Notes: a model not told the origin generated them from the sequence alone. A DNA stretch of 64,000 nucleotides from Candidatus Accumulibacter regalis (GCA_000585075.1 JEMY01000044.1:200566-264565), one strand, 5' to 3'; positions 18,057 through 30,006 are shown, counted from the stretch's first letter. Numbers and translations: made by a program.

Positions 18057-21000
18057 AGCGCGACCAGATCCTCGGTCGACGGCAGCGCGCTGGCTTCGCC
18101 TTCGTCCAGAATGCTCTCGGCAAGCGCGCGTTTCTCGTGGTGCAGTTCGACGATGCGCTCCTCGACGCTACCCTTGCTGACCAGGCGATAAACGGTCACC
18201 GGTCGCAGTTGCCCGATACGGTGCGCGCGACCCATGGCCTGGTCTTCGGTGGCCGGGTTCCACCATGGGTCGGTAATGACCACGTAATCGGCAGCAGTCA
18301 GGTTGAGCCCGAAGCCACCGGCTTTCAGGCTGATCAGGAAGAGATCGCCCTGGCCGGCCTGGAAAGCTGCGACGCGCCGCGTTCGCTCGCCGGCGGGGGT
18401 CGAGCCGTCAAGGTACTGAAAAGCAATTCCGGACTCATCCAGTTGTTCGCGCAATATCGCAAGAAAGTCGACGAACTGACTGAAAACAAGTGCTTTATGG
18501 CCATTTGCAACCAGTTCGGAGGCGAGTTCTGAAAAAGCCTGCACCTTGGCCCCGACGATGCCGAGTTCGGGGCTGCAAAGGCGCGGGTCGCAGGCGGCGC
18601 GACGCAGACGCGTCAGCTGGGCGAGGATGTTGAAGCGTGCCTGAGCCTGCGGCGCACTGTCGAGACTGGCGTCGATCTCGTTGGACGCTTCGCGGCGCAG
18701 CGCTTCGTAGTGGGCGGCTTCGGCAGCTTCCGGGGTCACCGTCAGAATCAGTTCGGTGCGCGCCGGCAGCTCCTGCAGGACTTCGGACTTGGTGCGGCGC
18801 AGGACGAAGGGACCCACCAGACGCTTGAGGACGTGCTGTGCCTCGCGGTCGCGGTTACGTTCGATGGGGCCGGCGAAGCGCTCGTCGAAGCGGCGGTGAC
18901 TGCCGAGCAGGCCGGGATTGACGAAGCGCATGATCGACCATAGATCGGACAGGCGGTTTTCGACCGGGGTGCCGGTCAACGCCAGGCGAAAGTCGGCGTC
19001 GAGCGCGAACACCGCCTGCGAGCGCTTGGCGGCGGCGTTCTTGATCGCCTGCGCCTCGTCGGCGATCAGCGTGTGCCATTGACGCCCGGCAAAGCGTTCC
19101 TGGGCGAGTTGCAGCAGCGTGTACGAGACGATCAGAAGGTCCTGTGGCCCGGCCCTGGCCACCAGTTCCTCGCGTTCGCCTTCACCCGCCTCGCTGTAGA
19201 CGCGGACGTCGATGCTGGGCGCGAAGCGCAGTGTTTCTGCCAGCCAGTTGCCGCATACGGAGGTCGGCGCGATGACCAGCGCGGCGCCGCCAGCGGCGCG
19301 TTCGAGCAGCACGGCGAGCGCCTGCAGGGTCTTTCCGAGACCCATGTCGTCGGCCAGGCAGCCGCCGACGCCGGCCGTCGCCAGACGGATTGCCCACTGG
19401 TAGCCGTCTTCCTGGTACGGACGCAGGCTGGCCTGCAGCAGGCTCGGGAGTTTCGGCGTCATGGCCTGCGCCTGGCGCAGGCGGTCGATCGCCTGGCGAA
19501 AATCCTTGCCGGCGTCGACCTCGCTGCCGTCGAGAACCTCGTCGAGCCAGGCGGCGGCGATCGTCGGCACCTTGCCACCGCCCCTGTCGGTTTCCAGGAC
19601 CGCCGACAGGTCGTTCAGCTTCTGTTTCAGCGAGCGCGTCAGGGCCGCGTAGACGCCGTCTCCCATGGGCACGAAACGGCTCCTGGCACGGCTCGCGCTG
19701 AGCAGCGTTTCCAGCTGCACGACCAGCCCTTCGTCGAGAGTCGCCTGCCCGGAGACGCGGAACCAGTCGCGCTCACGGGCTATTTTCACGCCCAGCTGAC
19801 GGCTGTCGAGGGTGAGCACGCGAACGCTCTTGCCTTTCGGCCAGTCCACCGCGGCGATTGCCGGCAGGGTCGGCAGTGCTTCGACCACCGCCAGCGCGTT
19901 TTCGGGGTCGGTGATCAGCCACTCGCTGCCGCCGTCGCCGCTGTCGAGAAAGGGCAAGGCGTCGAGTACCGCTTCCAGATGCTGGCGCTCGCTCTTCAGG
20001 TCACGTTCGGTACCGACCGTTTCGCTGCCGCGCACCGCCATCAGGCGCAGTCTGCCGGCGGCGGCCGGCAGGCGTGGACCGTCCGCACCGAGCGGTGCGA
20101 CCACCAGGCGCAGCGAGAGGTCGTCGCCGAGCGGCGAGAGTTCGGCGCGCAGGCGGGAGTCGCTGGGCACCTGCCGCGTCGCCTGTGCCGGGTCGGCATG
20201 AACGTGAAAATGCGTGGCCAGTGCCTGCAGGGTCTTGGCCACTTCTGCCTGCGCGTTCGGCGCGTCGGCGGGAACCGAAAAGCGACCCGAGACGAGTTGC
20301 GCGGCCTGCTGCTGGGCCGGCGAAAAACGAACCAGCCGCAGGCGCTGTGGCCCATCCGCGACCAGCGTGACGAGCCGCAGGGCCTCCGCTTGACGACGCT
20401 CGTCGGCGTCTGGCACTGAGTATGGATTGGCCGCGACCGGCGCCCGCAGCGGCGGCTCGACGCGCATCACGTAGCGCCCGTCCACGCGCAGGAGCTCGAG
20501 TTCCGGTGCGCCTTCGCTCAAGTCGACGAACTGCTCTGCCGCGCCCGGCAGGACGATGCACGGGTGGCCGGGAAGGGCGGCGATGGCGGCTGCCAGATCG
20601 ATGCGGTAGCGATTGCGGTAGCCGTGTTCGAGGCGAACGGCGCGAGCGACTTTCAGATCGGCGCCGGCCAGCTGCGGGTTGCCGGCGATTCTCGCCAGGC
20701 TCAGCGGCCGCGGCCGTCCCCAGCCGCGTTGGCCGCGCTTCTGTTCGAGCGGCGTGACGGCGAGCAGGTCACCCTGGCTGCCGATCTCGAGTTCCCACAG
20801 CAGGCGCGTCGTTTCGCCGTTGCCGCTGGCCGCTGCATTGCCGCCCAGGGATTGCAGCGCGAGGAGGATTTCCTGCCACTGCTCGCCGCCACTGGCGATG
20901 AAAAAACGCTCAGGCGGATCGCGTCCTTCGAGCACGGCCTGGCTGCCGTCGAGGATGTGGGTCAGCGTTCTTAGTCGGCAACTGTCAAAGTCCTGGCGCA

Positions 21001-22240
21001 GGAGGTCGATCGATGCCCGCCACTGCTCCGCTACAGTTTGCGGATTCCTTTCGGCGATCGTTTCGCGACCCAGCCAGGCGGCGAGCAGCACTGCCCACAG
21101 GGAGTCGAGCACCCAGCGCGCCTCGACGTCGCGCGTGGGCCGGAAAGCGGCTCGTTCGAGCGGCGCCTTGCCGAGGCGAACGTCGATCGCATGCACCCAG
21201 CGTCCCCAGCCGGCGTAAGGGCTGGGCGCCCGCTTGCCGGACTCCGCGACGCAGAACTTGCGCGCCAGTTCGAGGTGCCGGGGCGTCGCCTGCGCCAGAA
21301 GTGACAGCGGATAGAACCAGGCCACGCTGTCCGGCAGCAGGTGTTTGCCAGCACCGCCGAGTTCGCTCTTGCACTGCTTGAGCGCTGCCTCGAATGCCGC
21401 CTGCCCGGCACCCCACTGCCCGTCGATGACCAGCCCGGCGGCACGAATCGCGGCGCTCAGTCCGTCGTCGAGTCCGTCCAGCGCGGCTTCCAGCAGGGCG
21501 CTGTCGCCGCGTTGCATGGCCAGGTCGCCGAGGACCAGGCGCAGATCGGTCGACAAGGCCTCGCGATCGCCGGCCAAGGCCTCTACCGCCCAGTCGGCGA
21601 CCGGCAGGTAGGCCTGCGCAGAGAAGATGCAGACGCTGGCGATCGCCTGATAGGCGAGCTGCGAGCGCCAGATCGGCTCGATGCGCTGGAAACTCGCTCC
21701 GTCAAAGGGCCAGAGGATGGCTTCGCCGACGATCACGTTCCAGTCCAGCGACCGGGCCAGGACGCTTCGCAGGTGCGACAGCTCTTCGCTGGCAGCGCCC
21801 GAGAGGAATTTGGCGCGAACGTAGGCGATGGTCGTCGGGATGCTGCCCGTAGGCCAGTAGTACGCCGATCGGGTGGGGTCAAAGCGGTCGACGTCGGCGA
21901 TCAGGCGCGGCAGCGAGTCGCCCTGGCTGCTTTCCAGCAACTGCCGATAAAGCGCGCTGCGCAGCGCATCGACGAGGTGAAACGTGGCTGCCCGCGAGGG
22001 ATCGTCGACCAGCAGGCCGTTTTCCCGCAGTTCCTGGGTCGCCGCCTTGACGTCGGCGGCGGTCAAGGCCTTTCCCGAGCTGTTTTGCAGGCCACTCAGC
22101 GAAAGCGCCCGGTGCAGGTCGGTGTTGCTGCGAAAAGTCCACAGCAGCGCGCTGGCCAGGGCGACCTTGTGCTGGTCGGGCGTCAGTCCGTGGCGGTCGA
22201 GCTTTGCGAGAGCCGGGGCGTTCAGGGCAGTTCTGTTCAT
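18038..22240 (-). CDS. SNF2/SWI2-family DEAD/DEAH-box helicase
   Basis: A 1400-residue protein. The C-terminal 450 residues form a SNF2 ATPase: motif I DDMGLGKTLQALAVL near residue 965, motif II DEAQAIKN near 1060, LALTGTPVENR (motif III), then a helicase C domain with KALVFSQFVDFL, DLFLISLKAGGFGLNLT and MGRAHRIGQ. Such proteins translocate on duplex DNA and remodel bound proteins. The long N-terminal region (1-900) is helical and then beta-rich, without a motif I recognise, as in other large bacterial SNF2 proteins. It lies 53 bp downstream of queA on the same strand. Its C-terminus falls in a tandem duplication. Confidence 0.9.
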   Translation of the reverse strand: MNRTALNAPALAKLDRHGLTPDQHKVALASALLWTFRSNTDLHRALSLSGLQNSSGKALTAADVKAATQELRENGLLVDDPSRAATFHLVDALRSALYRQLLESSQGDSLPRLIADVDRFDPTRSAYYWPTGSIPTTIAYVRAKFLSGAASEELSHLRSVLARSLDWNVIVGEAILWPFDGASFQRIEPIWRSQLAYQAIASVCIFSAQAYLPVADWAVEALAGDREALSTDLRLVLGDLAMQRGDSALLEAALDGLDDGLSAAIRAAGLVIDGQWGAGQAAFEAALKQCKSELGGAGKHLLPDSVAWFYPLSLLAQATPRHLELARKFCVAESGKRAPSPYAGWGRWVHAIDVRLGKAPLERAAFRPTRDVEARWVLDSLWAVLLAAWLGRETIAERNPQTVAEQWRASIDLLRQDFDSCRLRTLTHILDGSQAVLEGRDPPERFFIASGGEQWQEILLALQSLGGNAAASGNGETTRLLWELEIGSQGDLLAVTPLEQKRGQRGWGRPRPLSLARIAGNPQLAGADLKVARAVRLEHGYRNRYRIDLAAAIAALPGHPCIVLPGAAEQFVDLSEGAPELELLRVDGRYVMRVEPPLRAPVAANPYSVPDADERRQAEALRLVTLVADGPQRLRLVRFSPAQQQAAQLVSGRFSVPADAPNAQAEVAKTLQALATHFHVHADPAQATRQVPSDSRLRAELSPLGDDLSLRLVVAPLGADGPRLPAAAGRLRLMAVRGSETVGTERDLKSERQHLEAVLDALPFLDSGDGGSEWLITDPENALAVVEALPTLPAIAAVDWPKGKSVRVLTLDSRQLGVKIARERDWFRVSGQATLDEGLVVQLETLLSASRARSRFVPMGDGVYAALTRSLKQKLNDLSAVLETDRGGGKVPTIAAAWLDEVLDGSEVDAGKDFRQAIDRLRQAQAMTPKLPSLLQASLRPYQEDGYQWAIRLATAGVGGCLADDMGLGKTLQALAVLLERAAGGAALVIAPTSVCGNWLAETLRFAPSIDVRVYSEAGEGEREELVARAGPQDLLIVSYTLLQLAQERFAGRQWHTLIADEAQAIKNAAAKRSQAVFALDADFRLALTGTPVENRLSDLWSIMRFVNPGLLGSHRRFDERFAGPIERNRDREAQHVLKRLVGPFVLRRTKSEVLQELPARTELILTVTPEAAEAAHYEALRREASNEIDASLDSAPQAQARFNILAQLTRLRRAACDPRLCSPELGIVGAKVQAFSELASELVANGHKALVFSQFVDFLAILREQLDESGIAFQYLDGSTPAGERTRRVAAFQAGQGDLFLISLKAGGFGLNLTAADYVVITDPWWNPATEDQAMGRAHRIGQLRPVTVYRLVSKGSVEERIVELHHEKRALAESILDEGEASALPSTEDLVALIRGAR

Positions 22241-22293
22241 CGGCTGGCGGCTGGCGGCTGCGGAAATGGTTGCTGCTGTTCTGTGGGAGACGG

Positions 22294-23355
22294 TCAGGCG
22301 CTGCCGCGGGTGAGCAGCATCGCGTCGCCGTAGCTGAAGAAACGGTAGCGCTCGGCAATCGCGTGCCGATACGCACAGCGAATGGCGTCGACGCCAGCGA
22401 ACGCCGAAACCAGCATCAGCAGCGTCGACCTCGGCAGGTGAAAATTGGTGATCAATCGGTCAACGACACGGAACTCGTAGCCGGGGGTGATGAAAATATC
22501 GGTCTCGGCGGGGCCGGCGCGCAGTTCCCCGCGCTGCGCGGCAGCTTCAAGCGCGCGCAGACTGGTCGTTCCGACGGCGACGATCTTGCCGCCGCGGGCG
22601 CGGGTGCGCGCAATGGCAGCGATGGTGGCCTGGGGAATCGCGAAGCGCTCGGCGTGCATGCGGTGTTCGGCGACGTGATGCACGCGCACCGGCTGGAAGG
22701 TGCCGGCGCCGACGTGCAGCGTCAACCACGCCACTTCGACGCCACATTGTGCGATTTGGGCGAGCAGCGCAGCGTCGAAATGCAGGCCGGCTGTCGGCGC
22801 CGCGACGGCGCCAGGGTGGCGCGCGAAAACCGTCTGATAGCGAGCCTCGTCGTCGACGCCGGCGGGGTGCGTGATGTAGGGCGGCAGCGGCAACCGGCCG
22901 TGTCGTTCGATCAGCGTCCACAGGTCGCCTTCGTCTGCCCCGCGCTCTGGGCTGTCATCGGCCAGTTGCAGCGCGAAGAACTCACCGTGTTCGCCGCTAC
23001 GGCCTTCGACGGTCAGGCAGATGGCCTCTTCGAGAACGATCCGGCTACCGGCTTTCGGCGACTTGCTGGCGCGAATCTGCGCCACCGCGTGACGGGAATC
23101 GACGATGCGCTCGATCAGTACCTCGATCTGGCCGCCGCTTTCCTTGCGGCCCAGGAGGCGGGCCCGGATCACGCGCGTATCGTTGAACACCAGCAGATCG
23201 CCGGCAGCCAGCAAGCCGGGGAGGGCGCTGAAGCGCTGATCGGCGAGCGCGCTGCCCTTAACCTGCAGCAGCCGGCTGGCGGTGCGTTCGCCCGTCGGGT
23301 GCTGGGCGATCAACTCGCCCGGCAGGTCGAAGTCAAAGTCATCTAGGGTGAGCAT
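22294..23355 (-). CDS. queA: tRNA preQ1(34) S-adenosylmethionine ribosyltransferase-isomerase
   Basis: A 353-residue enzyme that transfers and isomerises the ribosyl group of SAM to preQ1 in the tRNA wobble position, forming epoxyqueuosine. Recognised from the N-terminal [41 protein letters not shown] and the late [17 protein letters not shown] block. Length matches the family. It is transcribed away from the tRNA-Leu gene; tgt, often next to queA, is not in the window. Confidence 0.95.
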   Translation of the reverse strand: MLTLDDFDFDLPGELIAQHPTGERTASRLLQVKGSALADQRFSALPGLLAAGDLLVFNDTRVIRARLLGRKESGGQIEVLIERIVDSRHAVAQIRASKSPKAGSRIVLEEAICLTVEGRSGEHGEFFALQLADDSPERGADEGDLWTLIERHGRLPLPPYITHPAGVDDEARYQTVFARHPGAVAAPTAGLHFDAALLAQIAQCGVEVAWLTLHVGAGTFQPVRVHHVAEHRMHAERFAIPQATIAAIARTRARGGKIVAVGTTSLRALEAAAQRGELRAGPAETDIFITPGYEFRVVDRLITNFHLPRSTLLMLVSAFAGVDAIRCAYRHAIAERYRFFSYGDAMLLTRGSA

Positions 23356-23505
23356 GGCGGGCTAAGGTGGCTGGCCAAAGGTGAGCGGTCGAGGGGGGGC
23401 GGGGCAGGTGCGCCATTGTCGAGCTGCCCCTCCTGCGGCTTGTCGACGGCCGGAGAATCAGCGATAATTCGCCGCTCTTCTGGCCCGCGAACTTCGCGGC
23501 CGAGG

Positions 23506-23591
23506 CCGAGATGGCGGAATCGGTAGACGCAGCGGACTCAAAATCCGCCGATGGTGACATCGTGGGGGTTCGATTCCCCCTCTCGGCACCA
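23506..23591 (+). tRNA. tRNA-Leu (anticodon CAA)
   Basis: Folds by eye into a class II tRNA: the acceptor stem GCCGAGA pairs with TCTCGGC, the anticodon stem GCGGA/TCCGC encloses the loop CTCAAAA giving anticodon CAA, there is a long variable arm, and the T-arm is GGGGGTTCGATTCCCCC. The discriminator A and an encoded CCA end are present. Confidence 0.97.
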
Positions 23592-23745
23592 ATCAGTTGC
23601 ACCAAGTCACACTCCCTGGCCGGCAAAGCTGTGCATCATAGCACGCCGCCCCGGCGCTGCCTGCGACCGGCATTCAGCCGCTGCCCAGCGAGCGCGCAAA
23701 CGCCCCCGGCCTCAGGATCCAGGGACCTCCGGATGACTTCCCGCA

Positions 23746-24648
23746 ATGGCTGAACCTGTCGCGCCGCCATCGCCTCTTGGCGCCTGGTGGCTTGCCATCC
23801 GACCCAAGACACTGACCGTTGCGGTCGCGCCGCTGATCGTTGGCCATGCCGTCGCCTGGGCGCAGACCGGTTTGCTGCTCTGGCAGCCGGCGCTGGTTGC
23901 CCTGCTCGCCGCGCTGCTCATCCAGATCGGCACCAATCTGCACAACGACGTTGGCGATTTCGAGCGCGGCACGGACACGCCCGCTCGCCTCGGACCGCCG
24001 CGGGTCACGGCAATGGGCTGGCTGCCGGCCAACGCCGTACGCCGCGCGGCGTGGCTTGCCTTTGCCCTGGCGTTCAACTTCGGAATCTTTCTCGTCTACC
24101 ACGGCGGCTGGCCGATCGTCGCCATCGGCCTGGCGTCGCTGCTCGCCGGCTGGGCGTACACCGGTGGCCCATGGCCACTTGCCTACACGCCGCTGGGCGA
24201 ATTGTTCGTCGTCCTCTTCTTCGGGCTGGCCGCGGTTGGCGGCAGCTACTACCTGCAGACCCTGTCGATAAGCCCGGCCGCGCTGCTGGCCGGGGTGATG
24301 CTCGGGCTGTTCGCTGCGGCGGTGATCACGGTCAACAATTATCGCGATCTGGAGACCGACGCCCGGGCCGGCAAGCGGACTCTGGCGGTGGTCGTCGGCC
24401 GGCGAGCCACGCAATGGGTCTATGCGCTGGAGCTGCTGCTGCCGCTGCTCCTCTTGCCGTTGCTGGCGACGCTGGCAGGGCGCGGGCCATGGCTGGCCCT
24501 GCCGCTGCTGGTACTGCTGCCAGCGTTGCGACTGCTGCAGCGCTTCCGGCGCGAGGCCGCGGGTCCGATCTTCAACGAGTTGCTGGCCAGCACGGCCAGG
24601 TTGCAGCTCGTTTACGCGCTGCTCCTGGCGTTGGCGATGGTCGCCTGA
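23746..24648 (+). CDS. menA: 1,4-dihydroxy-2-naphthoate polyprenyltransferase (UbiA family)
   Basis: A 300-residue membrane protein with about eight or nine helices. Both aspartate-rich UbiA motifs are present: NLHNDVGDFERGTD near residue 65 and NNYRDLETDARAGKRTLAV near residue 200, the latter typical of MenA. The N-terminus reads WWLAIRPKTLTVAVAP. The product would prenylate dihydroxynaphthoate for demethylmenaquinone. No other men genes are nearby, so use in menaquinone synthesis is inferred from family alone; a different prenyl acceptor is possible. Confidence 0.85.
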   Translation: MAEPVAPPSPLGAWWLAIRPKTLTVAVAPLIVGHAVAWAQTGLLLWQPALVALLAALLIQIGTNLHNDVGDFERGTDTPARLGPPRVTAMGWLPANAVRRAAWLAFALAFNFGIFLVYHGGWPIVAIGLASLLAGWAYTGGPWPLAYTPLGELFVVLFFGLAAVGGSYYLQTLSISPAALLAGVMLGLFAAAVITVNNYRDLETDARAGKRTLAVVVGRRATQWVYALELLLPLLLLPLLATLAGRGPWLALPLLVLLPALRLLQRFRREAAGPIFNELLASTARLQLVYALLLALAMVA

Positions 24649-24670
24649 GCGGAGCTGCGGGTGGCGTTTT

Positions 24671-25453
24671 CTAGATCGGGCTGCCTGCCGGCGGCGTGAA
24701 CCAGGTCAGCTTCTCCTGCAGGCGAACGACGGTGCCAACGATGATCAGTGCCGGCGAAGCGATGCCGGCGGCATCCACTCGTTCCGGCAGCGTCGCCAGG
24801 TCGGCGGTCAACACCCGTTGCCGGCGCGTCGTACCATGTTGCACGACCGCCGCCGGATGGCTGGCCGGCAGGCCGTGGGCGATCATCTGGCGGCAGATCT
24901 CGGCGATGCCGCCGACACCCATGTAGAAGACGACGGTCAGCTTCGGACGGGCCAAGGCCGGCCAGTCGAGATTGATGCTGCCGTCCTTGAGATGACCCGT
25001 CGCGAAGGCCACCGCCTGCGCATGATCGCGATGCGTCAGCGGGATGCCGGCGTAGGCGGCGCAGCCGGCGGCGGCGGTCACTCCCGGAACGACCTCGAAA
25101 GGGATGCCCGACTCGACGAGGGTCTCGATCTCTTCGCCGCCGCGCCCGAAAATGAAGGGGTCGCCGCCCTTCAGGCGAACGACTTTCTTGCCGGCACGCG
25201 CCAGACGAACCAGAAGTTGATTGAGTTGCTCCTGCGGCACGGTGTGATTGGAGCTTTTCTTGCCGACGTAGATCTTCTCGGCGTCTGCGCGAGCCAGTTC
25301 GAGGACCCCTTCGGCGATCAGATGATCGTAGACGATGGCGTCCGCTTCGCCGACCAGACGCGCTGCACGCAGGGTGAGAAGGTCGAGGTCACCGGGCCCG
25401 CTGCCGACGATATAGACGGTTCCGACAGGCGGGGACGAGGGCGTTTGAATCAT
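24671..25453 (-). CDS. Uroporphyrinogen-III C-methyltransferase (CobA/NirE)
   Basis: A 260-residue SAM methyltransferase that converts uroporphyrinogen III to precorrin-2, the common precursor of sirohaem, haem d1 and cobalamin. It starts [20 protein letters not shown] and contains [38 protein letters not shown] and the VVFYMGV block. It is divergent from nirS and shares its upstream region, including a DNR/FNR-type box, so a role as NirE in haem d1 supply is likely. The start was set at MIQTPSSPP; a longer frame opens 96 bp upstream. Confidence 0.9.
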   Translation of the reverse strand: MIQTPSSPPVGTVYIVGSGPGDLDLLTLRAARLVGEADAIVYDHLIAEGVLELARADAEKIYVGKKSSNHTVPQEQLNQLLVRLARAGKKVVRLKGGDPFIFGRGGEEIETLVESGIPFEVVPGVTAAAGCAAYAGIPLTHRDHAQAVAFATGHLKDGSINLDWPALARPKLTVVFYMGVGGIAEICRQMIAHGLPASHPAAVVQHGTTRRQRVLTADLATLPERVDAAGIASPALIIVGTVVRLQEKLTWFTPPAGSPI

Positions 25454-25551
25454 TCCTTTTTTCCGGTTTTTTGCTGAGGTGCAAGCATAAACGCCCGTTG
25501 CGCTATTTTCCAACTCGGAAGCGACGATAGGCTTTCTCGCACCGATCATAT

Positions 25552-25565
25552 TTGATGGAGGTCAA
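25552..25565. promoter_or_regulatory. FNR/DNR/NnrR-type box between cobA/nirE and nirS
   Basis: TTGATGGAGGTCAA fits the TTGAT-N4-GTCAA form recognised by ANR, DNR and NnrR proteins. The centre is about 102 bp upstream of nirS and 106 bp upstream of the cobA/nirE start, so it could serve either or both. Confidence 0.75.
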
Positions 25566-25618
25566 GGAAGGGACCCGTGCAGGCGTGTCATCCTGCGCCG
25601 AGTCTGACACGGATGTGA

Positions 25619-27331
<1,713 letters not shown>

Positions 27332-27356
27332 TCCCGGTCAAGCGTCTGAACCGAAG

Positions 27357-27385
27357 CGGGGGGCTTGTGCCCCCCGTTTTTTTTT
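27357..27385 (+). terminator. Rho-independent terminator after nirS
   Basis: A GC-rich 8-bp stem (CGGGGGGC / GCCCCCCG) with a four-base loop is followed by nine T. It separates nirS from the following cytochrome gene. Confidence 0.93.
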
Positions 27386-27438
27386 GCCGCGATTGCCGGC
27401 ATAATCGCCTGCACCTCAACTGCCGCAAGGAATCAACG

Positions 27439-27771
27439 ATGAAAGTGAACATTCTCTTCCTGTCGGCTGCCATGTGCTCGCAGCTGGCCCTGGCGGCGCC
27501 ACCGCCAGTCGACCCGGCCATGCTCGAGCTTGCCGACCAGAGCCGTTGCCTGGGCTGTCACGACGTGGATGTGACGGTACGCGGTCCTGCCTGGCGCGAT
27601 GTCGCCAAACGCTATCGCGGCAAACCGGAAGTCGAGGAAGTGCTGGTGGAAAAGGTCTACACCGGGGGCGGTGGCGTCTGGGGTAACGACTACATGTCGT
27701 CCAACAAGCGCGCCGGGAAGGACAACATCCGCATCCTGGTCAAGTGGATTCTGACCCTGCCCGATTCCTGA
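27439..27771 (+). CDS. Class I c-type cytochrome (c551/NirM-like)
   Basis: A 110-residue periplasmic cytochrome. It has a signal peptide ending near LALAA, a haem-binding CLGCH motif, a Pro-rich GPAWRDVAKRY helix, and a methionine in GNDYMSSN as probable sixth ligand, ending IRILVKWILTL. This is the c551/c552 pattern of electron donors to cytochrome cd1. AAGGA precedes the start. It follows nirS but is separated by a terminator, so it probably has its own promoter. A role as donor to NirS is inferred from position. Confidence 0.88.
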   Translation: MKVNILFLSAAMCSQLALAAPPPVDPAMLELADQSRCLGCHDVDVTVRGPAWRDVAKRYRGKPEVEEVLVEKVYTGGGGVWGNDYMSSNKRAGKDNIRILVKWILTLPDS

Positions 27772-27799
27772 TGGCGGGGGCACCGCCGCGCAGCGTTCC

Positions 27800-28627
27800 C
27801 TATGAGCCGGCGTCGTTGGCGCGTGCCCGGAGGAGATCGATGATCATTGCCGAGACCTGCTCGATCGAGCGATGGGTGACGTCGATCACCGGCCAGTTGC
27901 GCGCGACGAACAGGCGACGCGCGTCCTGGACCTCCTTGCGCAGCGCGCTGAAGTCGTTGTACTGGCTGTCTTCGTTGTCCCATGCCCGCAAGCGTGCGGA
28001 GCGGACGCGCGCCAGCCGTGTCGGGTCCACCGTCAGCCCGACGATCAGGGGTCCCTTTGCCTTCAGCAGCCCCATCGGCGGCTGCGAGAACGGCACCAGT
28101 GGCACGTTGGCGGCCTTGATGCCGCGTGAGGCCAGGTACATGCAGGTTGGCGTCTTGGTCGCCCGCGAGACGCCGACGACGATCACGTCGGCGCCGTCGA
28201 GATCGTCGCTGGCGATGCCGTCGTCGTGGGCCAGGGTATATTTCATTGCCTCGACGCGGCGATAGTAGTCCTCGTCGAAAGCGTCGGCCGAACTGCTATG
28301 AACTTGAACGGCGGTGCTGGAATACTCGGCAAGACGGGCGATCAGTGGTTCGAGGGCGAACTGGCAGGGGACGAGGAGGTGGCTGCAACCGTCTTCGAGC
28401 GCCTGGCGGACGTCGGTGTGGCTGATGCTGTGCAGGACGTAGCCCGGCCGTCGCGCCACCTCGCCGAGAATCTCGGGCACCTGGCCGAGGTGGCGGACCA
28501 TCTTCCACAGTCGGCGCTCGACCTCCAGCCCCTCGAGCTGGACGATGGCGTTACGCGCCAGCAACTCGACGAGTTCGCCGGAAGCATGCGAGACCAGGTG
28601 CAGTACGAGAGTCTTGCTCACGGCCAT
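27800..28627 (-). CDS. ppsR: PEP synthase regulatory protein (kinase/pyrophosphorylase)
   Basis: A 275-residue PSRP (formerly DUF299) protein that inactivates phosphoenolpyruvate synthase by ADP-dependent threonine phosphorylation and reactivates it by Pi-dependent dephosphorylation. The P-loop-like VVGVSRATKTPTCMYLA and the C-terminal VIDVTHRSIEQVSAMI are diagnostic. The target gene ppsA is not in the window. It lies 31 bp downstream of the SDR gene on the same strand, so they may be co-transcribed, linking carbon-flux control with acyl-CoA metabolism. Confidence 0.93.
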   Translation of the reverse strand: MAVSKTLVLHLVSHASGELVELLARNAIVQLEGLEVERRLWKMVRHLGQVPEILGEVARRPGYVLHSISHTDVRQALEDGCSHLLVPCQFALEPLIARLAEYSSTAVQVHSSSADAFDEDYYRRVEAMKYTLAHDDGIASDDLDGADVIVVGVSRATKTPTCMYLASRGIKAANVPLVPFSQPPMGLLKAKGPLIVGLTVDPTRLARVRSARLRAWDNEDSQYNDFSALRKEVQDARRLFVARNWPVIDVTHRSIEQVSAMIIDLLRARANDAGS

Positions 28628-28658
28628 CCTTTGCTGACAGTAGCGGTGTGGCCGATCC

Positions 28659-29411
28659 TCAGCGGTGGTGCCCGCCGTCGAGGCGCAGTACGGTGCCGTT
28701 GATCATCACGTTCTTGAGTACGTGCAGGACCAACATGGCGAACTCGGCCGGATCGCCGAAACGATGCGGAAACGGGATCTGGTGGGCCAGCCGCGAATCG
28801 AGGTTCTTTTCCATGGCGAACAGCGTCGGCGTTCCGAACAGCCCGGGCGCGATGCCGACGACGCGAATGCCCAGCGGGCCGAGTTCGCGCGCCGCCGGCA
28901 GGATCATGCTGACGACGCCGCCCTTGGACGCCGAATAAGCCGCTTCGCCGCTCTGTCCGTCGTAGGCGGCGACCGAAGCGGTGGACAGGATGACGCCGCG
29001 CTCGCCGTTGGAGCGCGGCTGCAGGCGCGCCATGTCGGCGGCGGCGAGGCGCATCATGTTGAAGGTCGAGATCAGGTTGACCTCGACGAGCTGGCGGAAG
29101 TCTTCCAGCGGCATCGGGCCGTCGGCGCCAATCGTCGGTTCCGAGTGGCCGCGTCCGACGCAGTGCACCAGCACGCGCGCCGCGCCGTGTGCATCGCGCG
29201 CCGTTGCCAGCGCGTTCTCCGCCGAGAGCGAATTGGCGACGTCGCAGGGGATCGCCAGACCGCCGATCTCGTCGGCAACCTTCTGCACGCCGACAGCGTC
29301 GATATCGATCACCGTCACCTTGGCTCCCGCCTCGGCGAGATAACGCGCCGTTTCCGCACCCAAACCCGATGCTGCCCCGGTGACCACCGCCGGGCACGCC
29401 CAAAGATCCAT
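28659..29411 (-). CDS. Short-chain dehydrogenase (3-hydroxyacyl-CoA dehydrogenase type)
   Basis: A 250-residue classical SDR. The cofactor motif is TGAASGLGAETARYL, followed by an Asp (VIDID) that favours NAD. The catalytic segment has YSASKGG with the Tyr-x3-Lys pair, and the end reads GTVLRLDGGHH. Overall it resembles the type II 3-hydroxyacyl-CoA dehydrogenase group. The start MDLWACPAVVTG was chosen because it directly precedes the Rossmann fold; the longer frame upstream is not protein-like. Substrate specificity is inferred only. Confidence 0.85.
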   Translation of the reverse strand: MDLWACPAVVTGAASGLGAETARYLAEAGAKVTVIDIDAVGVQKVADEIGGLAIPCDVANSLSAENALATARDAHGAARVLVHCVGRGHSEPTIGADGPMPLEDFRQLVEVNLISTFNMMRLAAADMARLQPRSNGERGVILSTASVAAYDGQSGEAAYSASKGGVVSMILPAARELGPLGIRVVGIAPGLFGTPTLFAMEKNLDSRLAHQIPFPHRFGDPAEFAMLVLHVLKNVMINGTVLRLDGGHHR

Positions 29412-29670
29412 TACCTGTCTCCCGCTATTGCCATTTACCGCCGCCGTCAGCCGTCGGCGCAAGCGGGCATTATGGGCCGTGGGGGGCGGGTGCGCAAACG
29501 GCGATTGCTTTCCCGGAGCGCTTGCCAACGCTTGTTGTCCTGCTCCCCGCTTGCGCCGCTGCCGACAGCAATCTTCGGATAAAATGCCCGCTCCCCGCCC
29601 TTTCAAAGTTCTCGCGAAAAGGGCGAACCGCGCTGCCACTGACCCGAACCCTACCGACTCCTGCCGCACG

Positions 29671-30006
29671 ATGCCAATCCTTCCTCTTCTCGCCCTTGCG
29701 CTTGCTTCGGTCCCTGCCTTCGCCGAGACGGCTTCCGCGCCACCGGCGCCAACGCCCGAACGCCAGAAGCAGCTCGTGCACCTGGTTCGTCAGGACTGCG
29801 GTTCCTGCCACGGCATGACCCTGCAAGGGGGTCTGGGGCCGGCCCTGACGCCCGCGGCACTGCGCGAGCGGCCGGCTGACTCGCTGGTGGCGACGATTTA
29901 CGGTGGTCGGCCGGGGACGCCGATGCCGCCGTGGCACCGCTTTCTCAGCGAAGCCGAGGCGGCGTGGATCGTGCAGCAATTGCTGCTCGGGTTTCCCGAG
30001 GAGTAG
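29671..30006 (+). CDS. Small c-type cytochrome (NirC/c55X-like)
   Basis: A 111-residue periplasmic cytochrome. The signal peptide ends near SVPAFAE, the haem site is CGSCH, and GGRPGTPMPPW supplies a likely Met ligand, followed by LSEAEAAWIVQQLL. This fits the NirC/cytochrome c55X type that in denitrifiers donates electrons to haem d1 maturation or to NirS. It is 2.3 kb from nirS and divergent from the SDR gene. Its assignment to the nir system is inferred from family and neighbourhood. Confidence 0.85.
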   Translation: MPILPLLALALASVPAFAETASAPPAPTPERQKQLVHLVRQDCGSCHGMTLQGGLGPALTPAALRERPADSLVATIYGGRPGTPMPPWHRFLSEAEAAWIVQQLLLGFPEE